In this document: positions 15,985 through 24,566 of the stretch, piece after piece
Numbering within the stretch: position 1 is the stretch's first letter
How the letters are laid out: each line of letters opens with the position of its first letter
Assembly (NCBI RefSeq): GCF_029278605.1
Contig: NZ_CP119573.1
Location: forward strand, 2,356,001-2,420,000
From: Cupriavidus sp. WKF15
Lineage (GTDB): Bacteria > Pseudomonadota > Gammaproteobacteria > Burkholderiales > Burkholderiaceae
Reading direction: 5' to 3'
Length of the DNA: 64,000 nt
Translations under genes and position numbers: made by a program
The notes under the pieces: model-generated
What the model was told of the DNA's origin: nothing
What the model saw: only the letters and a program-made list of their open reading frames with translations
Databases searched by the model: none

Positions 15985-16267
15985 GTCTGCCTCCTTGCAG
16001 TCCTGGCCCGGCGGGCTCCGCCCCGCGCGCGGCCGCACATCGAGTACCAGCAAGGCGCAAGAACCGTGCCCCGGTTGCAAGCGAGTGGACGTGCGAAGCC
16101 GCGCACAGGTACATCCTTCACGCCTGGCACGCGCCACGGTAAGGATTTCCAGGCCGATGTAAGGCTTACGGGCGGCGAGTCAAAGCTGCCGCACTGTGAT
16201 GCAGGCGCGGCCCGAGGCATGAAACTTGCGCCACGCCGAGCGAAGCAACACTGCCAAGGAGCACGCC

Positions 16268-17125
16268 ATGTCCCGGCCCAAAGCGCTTCCCCCGCAACAC
16301 CAGTCCCGGCAGCCCGGCCTGGAGAGCGCGATGCACCCGCAACCGGACAGCGGCGCCGACGACTATGTGGGCAGCGCCCGCCTGGCCGGCAAGATCGCGC
16401 TGGTAACCGGCGGCGACAGCGGCATCGGCCGCGCCGTCGCCGTGGCCTTCGCGCGCGAAGGCGCCGATGTCGCGATCGCTTACCTGAACGAGCATGGCGA
16501 TGCGCGCGAGACGGTCCGGCTCGTGGAAGATGCGGGCCGCAAGTGCCTGTCGCTCGCGGGCGACCTTGCCGACGCAAGCCATGCCGATGCGGTGGCCACG
16601 CGCGTGATCGACACCTATGGCAGGCTCGACGTCCTGGTCAACAACGCGGCCGAGCAGCATCCCCAGCCGTCGCTGGAAGACGTGGACGCCGGGCAGGTGG
16701 AAGCCACTTTCCGCACCAACGTCTTCGCCATGTTCCATCTCACACGCGCGCTGTTGCCGCATATGAAGAAGGGAGCGGCGATCCTCAACACCACTTCGGT
16801 CACGGCTTACCGCGGCAGCGCGCACCTGCTCGATTACTCGGCCACCAAGGGCGCCATCGTCTCGTTCACCCGTTCGCTGGCGCTGCAGGTCGTCGGGCGC
16901 GGCATCCGCGTCAATGGCGTCGCGCCGGGGCCGATCTGGACACCGCTGATCCCGTCCACGTTCAGCGCCGAAGAGGTGGCGGAATTCGGCAAGAAGACGC
17001 CCATGGGCCGGCCGGGGCAGCCGTTCGAGGTGGCCGCGGGCTTCGTGTTCCTGGCGTCGGATGCGGCCAGCTATATCACCGGGCAGATCCTGCATATCAA
17101 CGGCGGCGAAGTGGTGAACGGCTGA
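16268..17125 (+). CDS. SDR-family oxidoreductase
   Basis: A 285-residue short-chain dehydrogenase of the YhxC/YdaD type, with an N-terminal extension of about 45 residues before the Rossmann fold. Motifs are 'TGGDSGIGRA' (NAD(P) binding), 'NNAAEQHP', the catalytic Ser in 'NTTSVTAYRG' and 'YSATKGA' with the YxxxK pair, and 'GPIWTPLIP'. In Bacillus such proteins are general stress proteins. The ATG at 16268 has CAAGGAGCA upstream. It is divergent from the BON gene and followed 74 bp later by a small hypothetical gene and ParB-like paralogue B. Confidence 0.88.
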   Translation: MSRPKALPPQHQSRQPGLESAMHPQPDSGADDYVGSARLAGKIALVTGGDSGIGRAVAVAFAREGADVAIAYLNEHGDARETVRLVEDAGRKCLSLAGDLADASHADAVATRVIDTYGRLDVLVNNAAEQHPQPSLEDVDAGQVEATFRTNVFAMFHLTRALLPHMKKGAAILNTTSVTAYRGSAHLLDYSATKGAIVSFTRSLALQVVGRGIRVNGVAPGPIWTPLIPSTFSAEEVAEFGKKTPMGRPGQPFEVAAGFVFLASDAASYITGQILHINGGEVVNG

Positions 17126-17199
17126 TGGCCAGCGCCCGCACCAGGATGCATGGCCGCAGTGCGAGGAGCCAGGTTATCGATTTCAGCAGGAGACCATTC

Positions 17200-17607
17200 A
17201 TGTCACCGATCGTATTCGGACGGTTCGAGACCGTCTCCGCCGCGGAGGAAGCGGCGCGGGCGCTGTACGCGCGCGGGTTTTCCGTCTGGGATGTCTCGAT
17301 CATCCCGGCCGCCGGGCCCGAGGCACGCCACGCCGGCGTACGGCCGCGCGTCGTGCTGGCGGCCTGCGTGCGGCGGGCGAACGCCGGGGTTGCCGCCAAG
17401 GTCCTGCGCGAAGCCGGCGTCCTGGACCTGGACCGCACGCAAGGCACGTGGGACAGCGGCCGCTGGACCGATTTCGACCCCGCCCTGCACGGGCGCCGCC
17501 GTGACGCCCTGGCGGACGAATGCTTGGACTGCGAGAGCACCGGCAACGAAGACCCGGGCAGCGAACTGGAGCAGTTCGTCGACCCGCAGCGGGCCAGCCA
17601 TGGCTAG
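17200..17607 (+). CDS. Hypothetical protein overlapping ParB-like gene
   Basis: A 135-residue soluble protein. The N-terminal part 'VFGRFETVSAAEEAARALYARGFSVWDVSII' has a beta-alpha-beta layout like small general-stress (17M/YflT-type) or ACT-like domains. The C terminus is acidic with two Cys (LDCEST). This resemblance is weak. CAGGAGACC precedes the ATG at 17200. The stop codon overlaps the start of the ParB-like gene by 8 bp, so the two proteins are probably translated together. Confidence 0.65.
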   Translation: MSPIVFGRFETVSAAEEAARALYARGFSVWDVSIIPAAGPEARHAGVRPRVVLAACVRRANAGVAAKVLREAGVLDLDRTQGTWDSGRWTDFDPALHGRRRDALADECLDCESTGNEDPGSELEQFVDPQRASHG

Positions 17608-18223
17608 GCGCGGCAAGGCAATCGCCGAACTGGCCCGCCTGCGCCCCACCCAGCTCACGCTGGGCTACATCCATATGCGCGACAAGATGGCGGTGACGCG
17701 CCGGCAGCAGGACGCCGGCGGCGCCGCGCTGCGCCGCTTCCTGCGCCGCCACCGTATCAAGACAGTCGCGGGACCGGGTGGCACGCTGTTCATCGTCGAT
17801 CATCACCACTGGGCCCGGGCGTGGTCGGAACTGGGCTATCGCCGCGCGCCGGTACGCATCCTGCACGACCTGGGCGGACTCGGGCCCTCGGCCTTCTGGA
17901 AGCGCCTGGATGCGCTCGGCTATGTGCATCCCTACAATGAACTTGGCGATCGGCTCGGCGTCGCGGCGCTTCCCGCCAGCGTGATGGGCATGCGCGACGA
18001 TCCCTATCGCAGCCTGGCGGCGTTCACGCGCATGGCGGGCGCGTATCGCAAGCCCCCCAATGCGGCGGGCGACTTCCGCTGGGCCGGCTTCCTGAGGGAG
18101 CATGTCGAGGAAGACATGGGCACGATCGGCGGCTTTGCGCTGGCCCTGTCCCTGGCCATCCGGCTGGCACGCAGCAGCGCCGCGCGGCGCCTGCCGGGTT
18201 ACTGCGGCCCCGCCGCGGCGTAG
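17600..18223 (+). CDS. ParB-like nuclease-domain protein (ParBc_2 type), paralogue B
   Basis: A 207-residue paralogue of the protein at 14402. Shared blocks are 'LRPTQLTLGYIHMRDK', 'FIVDHHHWARAWSELG', 'GYVHPYNELG', 'MGMRDDPYRSL' and 'ARRLPGYCG'. The two differ enough to be old duplicates rather than a recent copy. Its start lies inside the end of the preceding hypothetical gene (8-bp overlap). Two such genes within 3 kb, flanking a BON and an SDR gene and beside topoisomerase IB, suggest a shared stress or DNA-related task. Nuclease activity is unproven. Confidence 0.75.
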   Translation: MARRGKAIAELARLRPTQLTLGYIHMRDKMAVTRRQQDAGGAALRRFLRRHRIKTVAGPGGTLFIVDHHHWARAWSELGYRRAPVRILHDLGGLGPSAFWKRLDALGYVHPYNELGDRLGVAALPASVMGMRDDPYRSLAAFTRMAGAYRKPPNAAGDFRWAGFLREHVEEDMGTIGGFALALSLAIRLARSSAARRLPGYCGPAAA

Positions 18224-18424
18224 TTGCCCAGCGTCATGCTGTCAGGCCCTGCGGGAAGCCCCGGCAGCACCTGGCCGGCGCCATGTTGTCCATGTTGTGA
18301 AACAGACGCCACAAGGCAGGCCACCAGTCCGTTCCGATGACGCAAAAGTAGGACCCCGGCGGACGGCAGCAGGCATCCGGAGCATGTAGAACACATCCAT
18401 GGGTTCGCATTGGAGGTGTCTTAC

Positions 18425-18670
18425 ATGTCCAGCCGAAGTTGTTCCGTTCAGGTCTTCCAGACCGAGGCCGGCCAGTGGTCCGTACAATCGGATGCCCCGG
18501 GCGCCGGCCTTGTCGACTACCCGTCGCAGGTTGATGCCATTAGCGCTGGCGTCCGCATGGCGATGGCCGAAGGTGCCCTGCTCACGATCCACGCAGCCAA
18601 CGAGGCAAAGAGCGAGATCGACTTCGCCGGGTGCAGCGTCCCACAGATCGCCGTCCCACAGATCGCCTGA
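18425..18670 (+). CDS. Small hypothetical protein, 81 residues
   Basis: An 81-residue soluble protein beginning MSSRSCSVQVFQ, with a beta-rich N-terminal half (VFQTEAGQWSVQSD), a helix around 'VDAISAGVRMAMAEGA' and a small terminal duplication 'VPQIAVPQIA'. GGAGG eight bases before the ATG is a good ribosome site. The layout resembles DUF2188-type proteins, but the match is too weak to name. It is monocistronic and convergent with the flavodoxin-like gene. Confidence 0.6.
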   Translation: MSSRSCSVQVFQTEAGQWSVQSDAPGAGLVDYPSQVDAISAGVRMAMAEGALLTIHAANEAKSEIDFAGCSVPQIAVPQIA

Positions 18671-18693
18671 CGGGAACGACTTGCAGCTTGCGC

Positions 18694-19797
18694 CTACTTC
18701 GGTCGCGGCGCGGCCAGGTCACAACCCACCGCCGGCAACTTCCCCTCGCGGCGCAGCATGACTGCCTGCGCCAACGCGGCCGCGGCGTTCCCGGCCTCGC
18801 GCTGCACGCCCTGGTCTTCGTCGAGCGCGCGGTGCGAGGTGGCGTAGGGCGAGTAATAACCGATGAAGCGGTCGAGCTGCGCATAGGGCCCGGCATCGAT
18901 CAGGCCCATCCAGCCAAGCCAGTCGCCCAGCGCGCGGCGCACGCCTTCGACGCCTGCCACGTCCCCGTGCACGATCAATCCATAGACACGTCCCGCCAGG
19001 TGCTTGGGATAGTCCCATCCCTTCAGCTCCAGTGCCTTCGCCTGGGCCACGTTCTTGCCGTGCGTGCTGCTCGGGTCGGGATTGCCGCCGTCCGCGCAAA
19101 CCAGCCGGTCCATCATCAGCTTGAGCGGGCTGGCCGCCTGGTACCAGTAGGTCGGTGTCACGATCAGTACGCCATGGGCCGCCACCCACCGTGGGTAGAT
19201 CTCGTTCATCCAGTCGTTGACCTGGCCCAGCGCATGGTTGGGATAGCAGCTGCAAGGCCAGTGGCACAGCGGCATGGCGGTCGATACGCAGGCCTTGCAC
19301 GGGTGAATATGCCGATCGGGATCGGAAGCCAGCAGGCTCAGGTCGAGCGTATCCACCGTGATCCCCGTCGCCTCCATGCGGGCGCGTGCCAGCATCGCGA
19401 GCCGCCAGGACTTGGACACTTCGCCCGGACACGTGAAGTCATTGCGCGCGGCGCAGATCACCAGCAGCACGCGCGGCGGCCCGTTGGGATCGTCATGCCG
19501 GCGAGCGGCTTCGCGCACGGCATCGCGGGCCTGCAGCCACTCCACGGACAGGTCGTAGTCCGGATCCGCCGCGCCGGCACCCGCCTTTGCGGTGACAGGC
19601 GCCTTGCGGCCCTGGCGGTACGCATCCCATGCGATCGCTTCCAGGCGGTCGATTGCCGCATCCTCCTTGCGGAAGGCCGGATCGAAGTATCTGGCATGAA
19701 AGCGTGCACGGAATGCCTCGCGGGACATGAACTCGACAACCTGTCCCTTGCGTATGTCGTGCGCCGCGTCGAGATTTGCCTTGTCCTTGTTGGCCAT
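18694..19797 (-). CDS. Flavodoxin-fold NAD(P)H-dependent oxidoreductase with Cys cluster
   Basis: A 367-residue protein. Residues about 1-100 are a helical region. Residues 108-300 are a flavodoxin/FMN-reductase fold: 'RVLLVICAARND' at the first strand and 'GVLIVTPTYWYQAASPLKLM' as the FMN-site loop. Between them, residues 165-184 carry five Cys (C167, C170, C178, C182, C184), which could hold an iron-sulfur cluster or metal, as in iron-sulfur flavoproteins. The start at 19797 is chosen by composition; no clear ribosome site is seen, and an upstream in-frame ATG is possible. The substrate is unknown. Confidence 0.7.
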   Translation of the reverse strand: MANKDKANLDAAHDIRKGQVVEFMSREAFRARFHARYFDPAFRKEDAAIDRLEAIAWDAYRQGRKAPVTAKAGAGAADPDYDLSVEWLQARDAVREAARRHDDPNGPPRVLLVICAARNDFTCPGEVSKSWRLAMLARARMEATGITVDTLDLSLLASDPDRHIHPCKACVSTAMPLCHWPCSCYPNHALGQVNDWMNEIYPRWVAAHGVLIVTPTYWYQAASPLKLMMDRLVCADGGNPDPSSTHGKNVAQAKALELKGWDYPKHLAGRVYGLIVHGDVAGVEGVRRALGDWLGWMGLIDAGPYAQLDRFIGYYSPYATSHRALDEDQGVQREAGNAAAALAQAVMLRREGKLPAVGCDLAAPRPK

Positions 19798-19988
19798 GGT
19801 GGTAAGGGCAACGGGCGTTCGAACCCTAGCCTGGTGATGGTCCATTGGAAGCCGTGAGCCCGCCAGCCGCGCCGTACCGATCCATGCATCCCGAGGACGC
19901 CGCAAGTTCCGTACCTTCCGTACCCTGTGGCAGGTAGTACAGGCACAGGCAATTGCCGCGCACGTGCCACCTCAGGATGCGCAGTCGC

Positions 19989-21137
19989 CTAGGCATGGTC
20001 ATAGCCCCGGCATGCCAGGCCCAGCGCGGCAGCCTCGACCGACTCGACCGTGATCGCCGTCGCGCATTCATGCCGGAACGGGCATTTCTGCCAGCCACAC
20101 GGGCGGCATGGCGGATGGGAGGCAAGTACATGGTGCAGCGTCGCGTCCAGCGGCGCCCACCGTCCGCTTTCGCCACCGCACGACACGATCACGCTCGGCG
20201 TATCCAGCGCGGCCGCAAGGTGCGATGGTCCCGTGTCGTTGCACAGCAGCAGCCGCGCATGCGCAATCAGCGCCGCCAGATCGCCAAGCGACGTTGCGCC
20301 GGTGAGGTTGACCACATCGCCACCGATCAGCGAGCACAGCCGGTGGGTCAGAATCATCTCGTCGGGGGCGCCCGTGACCACGACCTTCCAGTGCTTGCGC
20401 AGCCGCAGCGCGACGTCGGCAAAGCGCTCGACCGGCCAGCGGCGCGACAGCATGCGCGCGCCGGGATGCACGCAGACGTACTCGCCGCCGACCAGCCCGT
20501 GCTGCTCGGCCATCTGTTGCCAGCCGGCATGGTCCTGTGGCCGCAGCGGAAACGCCAGGTGCGGATCGACGTGCGGATAACCCAGTGCGCGCATCAGCGC
20601 CAGCAGGCGTTCGATCTCGTTGCCGCCGGGCCACGGAATGAGCCGCTCGGTTTCGCCCGCCATGCCAGCCTGCGCCGCGGTCGGGCAAAATCCGGCGGTG
20701 ACCCGCGCGCCCAGTTGGCGCACGACGTCATTGCTGAGCGTGCCACTGCCGTGGAGCTGGATGGCCAGATCGAACCGGCGTGCGCGCGCCTCGGTGTGGA
20801 AGGCTGCCTGGGCCGCTTCGTCCACGGGCTGTCCGGGAAACCCCGGCGCGCCCGGGAAGACCAGCACATCGTCGATCAGGCTGGCGAAGCGGCTGGCGAA
20901 GTCATGCACCCAGGGCAGGCCGATCAGCGTGATATGCGCGCCCGGCTCGCCTTCGCGCAACGCGCACAGGGCCGGCACGGCACACAGCATGTCACCAAGC
21001 TGCAGCGCGCGGAACACCGCGATGCGGCGATGCGCGGTCTGGTCCGGCGCCTGAAACGCCACCGGCGAGGGTAGTGCGGCGCCCTCTCCCCCGCCTTCGG
21101 CGGTGACCACATTCCTCAACAAGAGCGGCGCATTCAT
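19989..21137 (-). CDS. Glycosyltransferase family 9 (heptosyltransferase-like)
   Basis: A 382-residue GT-B enzyme of family 9, which normally adds heptose or a similar sugar to lipopolysaccharide core or another surface glycan. Motifs are 'FRALQLGDMLCAVPAL' near residue 45, 'VHPGARMLSRRWPVERF' and the sugar-nucleotide-binding 'LCNDTGPSHLAAALDTPSV'. The C terminus has a Cys-rich patch (PCRPCGWQKCPFRHEC) typical of one GT9 branch. The ATG at 21137 follows CGAGGTTCC. An apparent longer frame reaches back into the glycosylase gene and is rejected. The acceptor is unknown. Confidence 0.85.
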   Translation of the reverse strand: MNAPLLLRNVVTAEGGGEGAALPSPVAFQAPDQTAHRRIAVFRALQLGDMLCAVPALCALREGEPGAHITLIGLPWVHDFASRFASLIDDVLVFPGAPGFPGQPVDEAAQAAFHTEARARRFDLAIQLHGSGTLSNDVVRQLGARVTAGFCPTAAQAGMAGETERLIPWPGGNEIERLLALMRALGYPHVDPHLAFPLRPQDHAGWQQMAEQHGLVGGEYVCVHPGARMLSRRWPVERFADVALRLRKHWKVVVTGAPDEMILTHRLCSLIGGDVVNLTGATSLGDLAALIAHARLLLCNDTGPSHLAAALDTPSVIVSCGGESGRWAPLDATLHHVLASHPPCRPCGWQKCPFRHECATAITVESVEAAALGLACRGYDHA

Positions 21138-21363
21138 AGGAACCTCGTGTGGAAACCCACCGCACCGCGCAGGCGGCGCCCGCGGAAATGCTTGCTGCGT
21201 GGGAGTGGCAATCTGCGTCTCCCTGTGTTCGTTCCATTGCCGTGGCAAATGCCAGGCAGGAGAAGGATCGCAATGACCATGCCCGTGGCAAGCGCAATGC
21301 CGGGGCAGCCAGGCTTCGTAAGCGGCAAGCCGCAAGCGGAATTGCGCGCCCTCATGGAAATTT

Positions 21364-21984
21364 TTACCGCCTGGCAAGGCGGACGGCCTGGCGCAGGCTG
21401 GCCACGATGCGCTCGAACACGGCGTCGCGTCCTTCCTCGGTACGCTGGCGCAGGACGAACGACGGGTGATACGTCGCGACCACCATGTGCCCGTCCTGCT
21501 CGACCGGCGCGTCCAGCAGTGCCGCCAGTGCCACGCGCTTCCTGCCGAGCACGGCGCCCGCCGCAGTGGCGCCGAGCGCCACGATGACAGCGGGCCCGAC
21601 CGCGCGGATCTCCTGTTCGAGCCACAAGCCGCACGCTTCGATCTCGAGCTGTCCGGGGGTCTTGTGCAAACGGCGCTTGCCGCGCAACTGGAACTTGAAG
21701 TGCTTGACGGCATTGGTCAGGTAAACGTCCTCGCGCTGGAGCCCGGCGCGCGCGAGCGCCTCGCCGAGCAGGTGGCCCGCGGGGCCGACAAAGGGCTCGC
21801 CCTGCAGGTCCTCTTCGTTGCCGGGCTGTTCGCCGACGAGCATGAGCTTCGCGCTGAGCGGCCCCGTCCCCGGCACGCCCTGCGTGGCGTCGTGCCACAA
21901 AGGACAGCGTCGGCAGGCATTGAGCTGGGGGCGATCCGGCACGGTGTTGGCGGAGGAGGAGGAGGAGGAGGAGCGACGTGGCAT
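21364..21984 (-). CDS. UdgX-like uracil-DNA glycosylase
   Basis: A 206-residue member of the uracil-DNA glycosylase superfamily. 'GEQPGNEEDL' (51-60), 'PFVGPAGHLL' (64-73) and 'HPSFVLR' (173-179) are the family's active-site blocks. The stretch 'NAVKHFKF' followed by 'KRRLHKTPGQ' (103-112) is the UdgX signature: in characterised UdgX the KRRIH loop His attacks the sugar and stays covalently bound to DNA after uracil removal; here the corresponding residue is His107. Cys24, Cys27 and Cys118 are likely iron-sulfur ligands. The N terminus has seven consecutive Ser encoded by a GGA repeat. The start at 21984 is uncertain because no good ribosome site is seen. Confidence 0.8.
   Translation of the reverse strand: MPRRSSSSSSSANTVPDRPQLNACRRCPLWHDATQGVPGTGPLSAKLMLVGEQPGNEEDLQGEPFVGPAGHLLGEALARAGLQREDVYLTNAVKHFKFQLRGKRRLHKTPGQLEIEACGLWLEQEIRAVGPAVIVALGATAAGAVLGRKRVALAALLDAPVEQDGHMVVATYHPSFVLRQRTEEGRDAVFERIVASLRQAVRLARR
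21952..21972. repeat. Trinucleotide repeat (GGA)7
   Basis: Seven GGA units on the plus strand encode the poly-Ser run near the N terminus of the UdgX-like protein. Copy-number change would only alter the length of this flexible segment. Confidence 0.9.
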
Positions 21985-22253
21985 CAGGGCACAGGCTGGA
22001 AAACGTGTCCCGAACCGATTCAAGATGCATGCCGGCCCCTGCCGCGCGGCCAGCGCGGGGCTGGCATGACCGATGCTCGGTGCCGATTGCCGGTTGACAA
22101 TTGTCGGCCACACGCGAGTACCATCGTGTGCCCCGCCGCTGTCAGCCATGCCACACGCAGCTGGCGGGGGGATCGCATCAGGGACAGGCCGCACCCAACG
22201 GCGCCATACTTCTTGGCCGGCGACATCGCCGCGGATCTTTGCAGGGAGCTGAC

Positions 22254-22643
22254 ATGCAACAGCTGAAACCGAAGGTCAGGGCCACTGTCGTCTGCATCCG
22301 GGACGATCGCGTGCTGCTTGTATCGAAGGATGGCGTGCGATGGGCACTGCCCGGGGGCCGCCCGGGCAAGCAGGAATCGCCCGAGGAAACGGCGCGGCGC
22401 GAACTGCAGCAGGAAACGTCACTGGAGACCAAGGCACTGGTGGGCGTTTTCCAGTTCATCGGCGCAACCACGGTGCACCACGTCTTCACCGCTGCCATCG
22501 CCAGCTCCGCGCGGCCCAAAGCTGGTCATGAGATCAAGTCCCTGCAATGGCTCTCGCACCACAAGCTTGGCGACATCGAAACCAGCACAACGACGCGGCA
22601 AATCGTGTCGCAGTTTTTCAGCAAGGTACAACGCAGCTCATGA
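22254..22643 (+). CDS. Nudix hydrolase
   Basis: A 129-residue Nudix protein, which would hydrolyse a nucleoside diphosphate linked to another moiety. The Nudix box runs 'GGRPGKQESPEETARREL' then 'QQETSL'. The REL and the last Glu are kept, but the usual 'EEXG' reads QETS, so the metal site is slightly degenerate. GCAGGGAGC is before the ATG at 22254; longer frames are not supported. It is divergent from the UdgX-like gene, and both could deal with damaged nucleotides, though this is only contextual. Confidence 0.85.
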   Translation: MQQLKPKVRATVVCIRDDRVLLVSKDGVRWALPGGRPGKQESPEETARRELQQETSLETKALVGVFQFIGATTVHHVFTAAIASSARPKAGHEIKSLQWLSHHKLGDIETSTTTRQIVSQFFSKVQRSS

Positions 22644-22807
22644 CGCGCGTGTATCCGCTCCGGCACCTCGCAGATCGCGCGCACAGCACGTATTCGCCGG
22701 GAAAGTGGCGCGCGGACGATACCTGCGTCCATGAGCACCGCCCGCCGTCGCCGCGGCGCGACACTCTGTGGATTCGTCCCTGCCTGGCGGCGGTTCGCGC
22801 GTACACT

Positions 22808-22880
22808 CGATGACGGGGCGGCTAACGGGTACGCCCCAACCACTTAGAGCCCTCGACCACCCCGGCCGAGGGCTTCTTTA
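22808..22880 (+). ncRNA. Candidate small RNA ending in an intrinsic terminator
   Basis: In a 450-bp protein-free gap, GGGGCG pairs with CGCCCC (22815-22837). This is followed by GCCCTCG pairing with CGAGGGC (22849-22873) and TTCTTTAT. A TACACT hexamer at 22802-22807 could be a -10 box, though no good -35 is seen. The layout of a short hairpin followed by a terminator hairpin fits a small RNA of about 65 bases. No known RNA family was recognised. It could instead be the end of the Nudix transcript. Confidence 0.35.
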
Positions 22881-22894
22881 TATCTGCCAGGTTT

Positions 22895-22924
22895 CACGGA
22901 AATGCCAATTCCGTGGATTTTTTT
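22895..22924 (+). terminator. Second intrinsic terminator in tandem
   Basis: CACGGAA pairs with TTCCGTG (7 bp, 7-base loop) and is followed by GATTTTTTT. This is a strong rho-independent terminator only about 20 bases after the previous one. A third hairpin (CCCTCTTT with AAAGAGGG, 22993-23019) follows without a U tract. Apart from these hairpins I see nothing in 22925-23091. Confidence 0.8.
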
Positions 22925-23091
22925 CGTTCAGAGCGTACCCCCCTGCCACACCTCGCCGCCGGTTCGCGCGACGCGAATTCCCGCTGCCTGCGCCCTCTTT
23001 ATTCCCTACCTAAAGAGGGTGTCCGGCGTAACGAATGCTCCGCATACTGCCGCCCTTACCGGCCATCAGAGCCGAACCTACAGGGTCAAGA

Positions 23092-23250
23092 ATGCAGAAA
23101 GTCGTCGCTTACGGCGTGTATTTTCTCGCCTGCCTGATTGCCTTGCTCGCAGCCGCCCGCTGGATCTCCCGCAACGATCCCGCCTTGCGCGATTTCCGGC
23201 TGCCGCCAGATCGCCACGAAAAACAGAAAACCTCCGCACCGGAGGACTGA
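23092..23250 (+). CDS. Small single-span membrane protein, 52 residues
   Basis: A 52-residue protein with one transmembrane helix (residues about 5-23, YGVYFLACLIALLAAARW) and a charged C-terminal tail. The N terminus is probably in the periplasm and the Arg/Lys-rich tail in the cytoplasm. The ribosome site is weak (CAGGGTC). It is not a recognised family, but the sequence is typical of genuine small membrane proteins. A short hairpin (CCTCCG/CGGAGG) overlaps its end. Confidence 0.5.
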   Translation: MQKVVAYGVYFLACLIALLAAARWISRNDPALRDFRLPPDRHEKQKTSAPED

Positions 23251-23454
23251 TTCCCCAGAATTCGCGCACAATCGTTATGAAATTCGCCCAATTTCGCGCA
23301 ATTTTCTGGAACTGATAGTCAATACACTTGCCTTACCACTGCCGCTGCGGCTGGCTGCCCTGAGGGATCGCCCTTCTGCTTCGTGCCGGGCTGATCCCCT
23401 GCGCGTCTCCTGCCGCCCGTCCTGCGGCACCAAAACAAGAAAGGAGAAACAGGG

Positions 23455-24540
23455 ATGGCACTGACTTCCAACAAGCTGCCGGCGTGGACCGTGTGGGCCC
23501 CGCTTGCCGCGGCGGCGATCCTCGCCGCCGGCCTTGGCCTGCCCGGACAGGGTTGGCTGATCATGCTGATGGCGCCGGCGCTGGCCGGCGCGGTGTTCGC
23601 CGCGGTCCACCACGCGGAAGTGGTGGCGCACAGGGTCGGCGAGCCGTTCGGCACGCTCGTGCTGGCCATTGCGGTGACGGTGATCGAAGTGGCGCTGATC
23701 GTCTCGGTGATGCTGTCGTCAGGGCCCGAAAAGGCGGGCCTGGCACGCGACACGGTGTTCGCCGCGGTCATGCTGATCTGCAACGGGATTGTCGGACTAT
23801 GCCTGTTCGTCGGCGGCCTGCACCATCGCGAGCAGGCGTTCCAGGCACCGGGCGCCAATGCCGCCATGGCGGTGCTGGCAGCCCTGCTTGTCCTCACCAT
23901 GGTGCTGCCCAACTACACCAGCAGTTCGCCGGGCCCGGTGCTGACGCCCGCGCAGCTCGGCTTTGCCGGCGTGATGTCGCTCGTGCTGTATGGTTCTTTC
24001 GTGTTCGTGCAGACCGTGCGCCACCGCGACTATTTCCTGGCCGAGGGCAGCTCGGACGAAGATGACCATGCCCCGCCGCCGCCGGTGCGCGTGGCCACCG
24101 TCAGCGGGCTGCTGCTGGTGGTCTGCCTGGTGCTGGTGGTCGGCCTGGCCAAGCTGCTGTCGCCTTCCGTAGAGGCTGCCGTGCTGCGCGCGGGCGCGCC
24201 GGCGGCAGTGGTCGGCATCATCATCGCCGCCACGGTGCTGTTGCCCGAGGGACTGGCGGCGCTGCGCGCAGCGCGCGCCGACCGCATCCAGACCAGCCTG
24301 AACCTTGCTCTCGGCTCGGCGCTGGCCAGCATTGGCCTGACCATTCCGTCGGTCGCCGCGGTCTTTATCTGGATCGACCAGCCGCTGGAATTGGGGCTTG
24401 GACCGAAGGAAACGGTGCTGTTGATGCTGACGCTGATTGTGTCGTCGCTCACGCTGGGTCGGGGACGGACAACCATCCTGCAGGGCGTGGTGCACTTGGT
24501 GATCCTGGCGGCCTATCTGTTCCTGTCGGTGGTGCCCTGA
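23455..24540 (+). CDS. chaA: ChaA-type calcium:cation antiporter
   Basis: A 361-residue inner-membrane antiporter of the CaCA superfamily, which extrudes Ca2+, Na+ or K+ in exchange for H+. It has about ten hydrophobic segments and the two related alpha-repeats: 'HHAEVVAHRVGEPFGTLVLAIAVTVIEVALI' in the N-terminal half and 'LLPEGLAALRAARADRIQTSLNLALGSALASIGLTIP' in the C-terminal half. An acidic loop (SSDEDDH) lies between the halves. AAGGAGAAACAGGG precedes the ATG. It stands alone and is convergent with catB. Confidence 0.9.
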   Translation: MALTSNKLPAWTVWAPLAAAAILAAGLGLPGQGWLIMLMAPALAGAVFAAVHHAEVVAHRVGEPFGTLVLAIAVTVIEVALIVSVMLSSGPEKAGLARDTVFAAVMLICNGIVGLCLFVGGLHHREQAFQAPGANAAMAVLAALLVLTMVLPNYTSSSPGPVLTPAQLGFAGVMSLVLYGSFVFVQTVRHRDYFLAEGSSDEDDHAPPPPVRVATVSGLLLVVCLVLVVGLAKLLSPSVEAAVLRAGAPAAVVGIIIAATVLLPEGLAALRAARADRIQTSLNLALGSALASIGLTIPSVAAVFIWIDQPLELGLGPKETVLLMLTLIVSSLTLGRGRTTILQGVVHLVILAAYLFLSVVP

Positions 24541-24566
24541 GGGGAGGCTGGGGTGGTGATTAGGTT

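Noticed and set aside
19989..21713. Apparent fusion of glycosyltransferase and DNA glycosylase region
   Set aside because: The extra N-terminal part is out of frame with the glycosylase and carries no domain; the glycosyltransferase has its own ATG and ribosome site at 21137.
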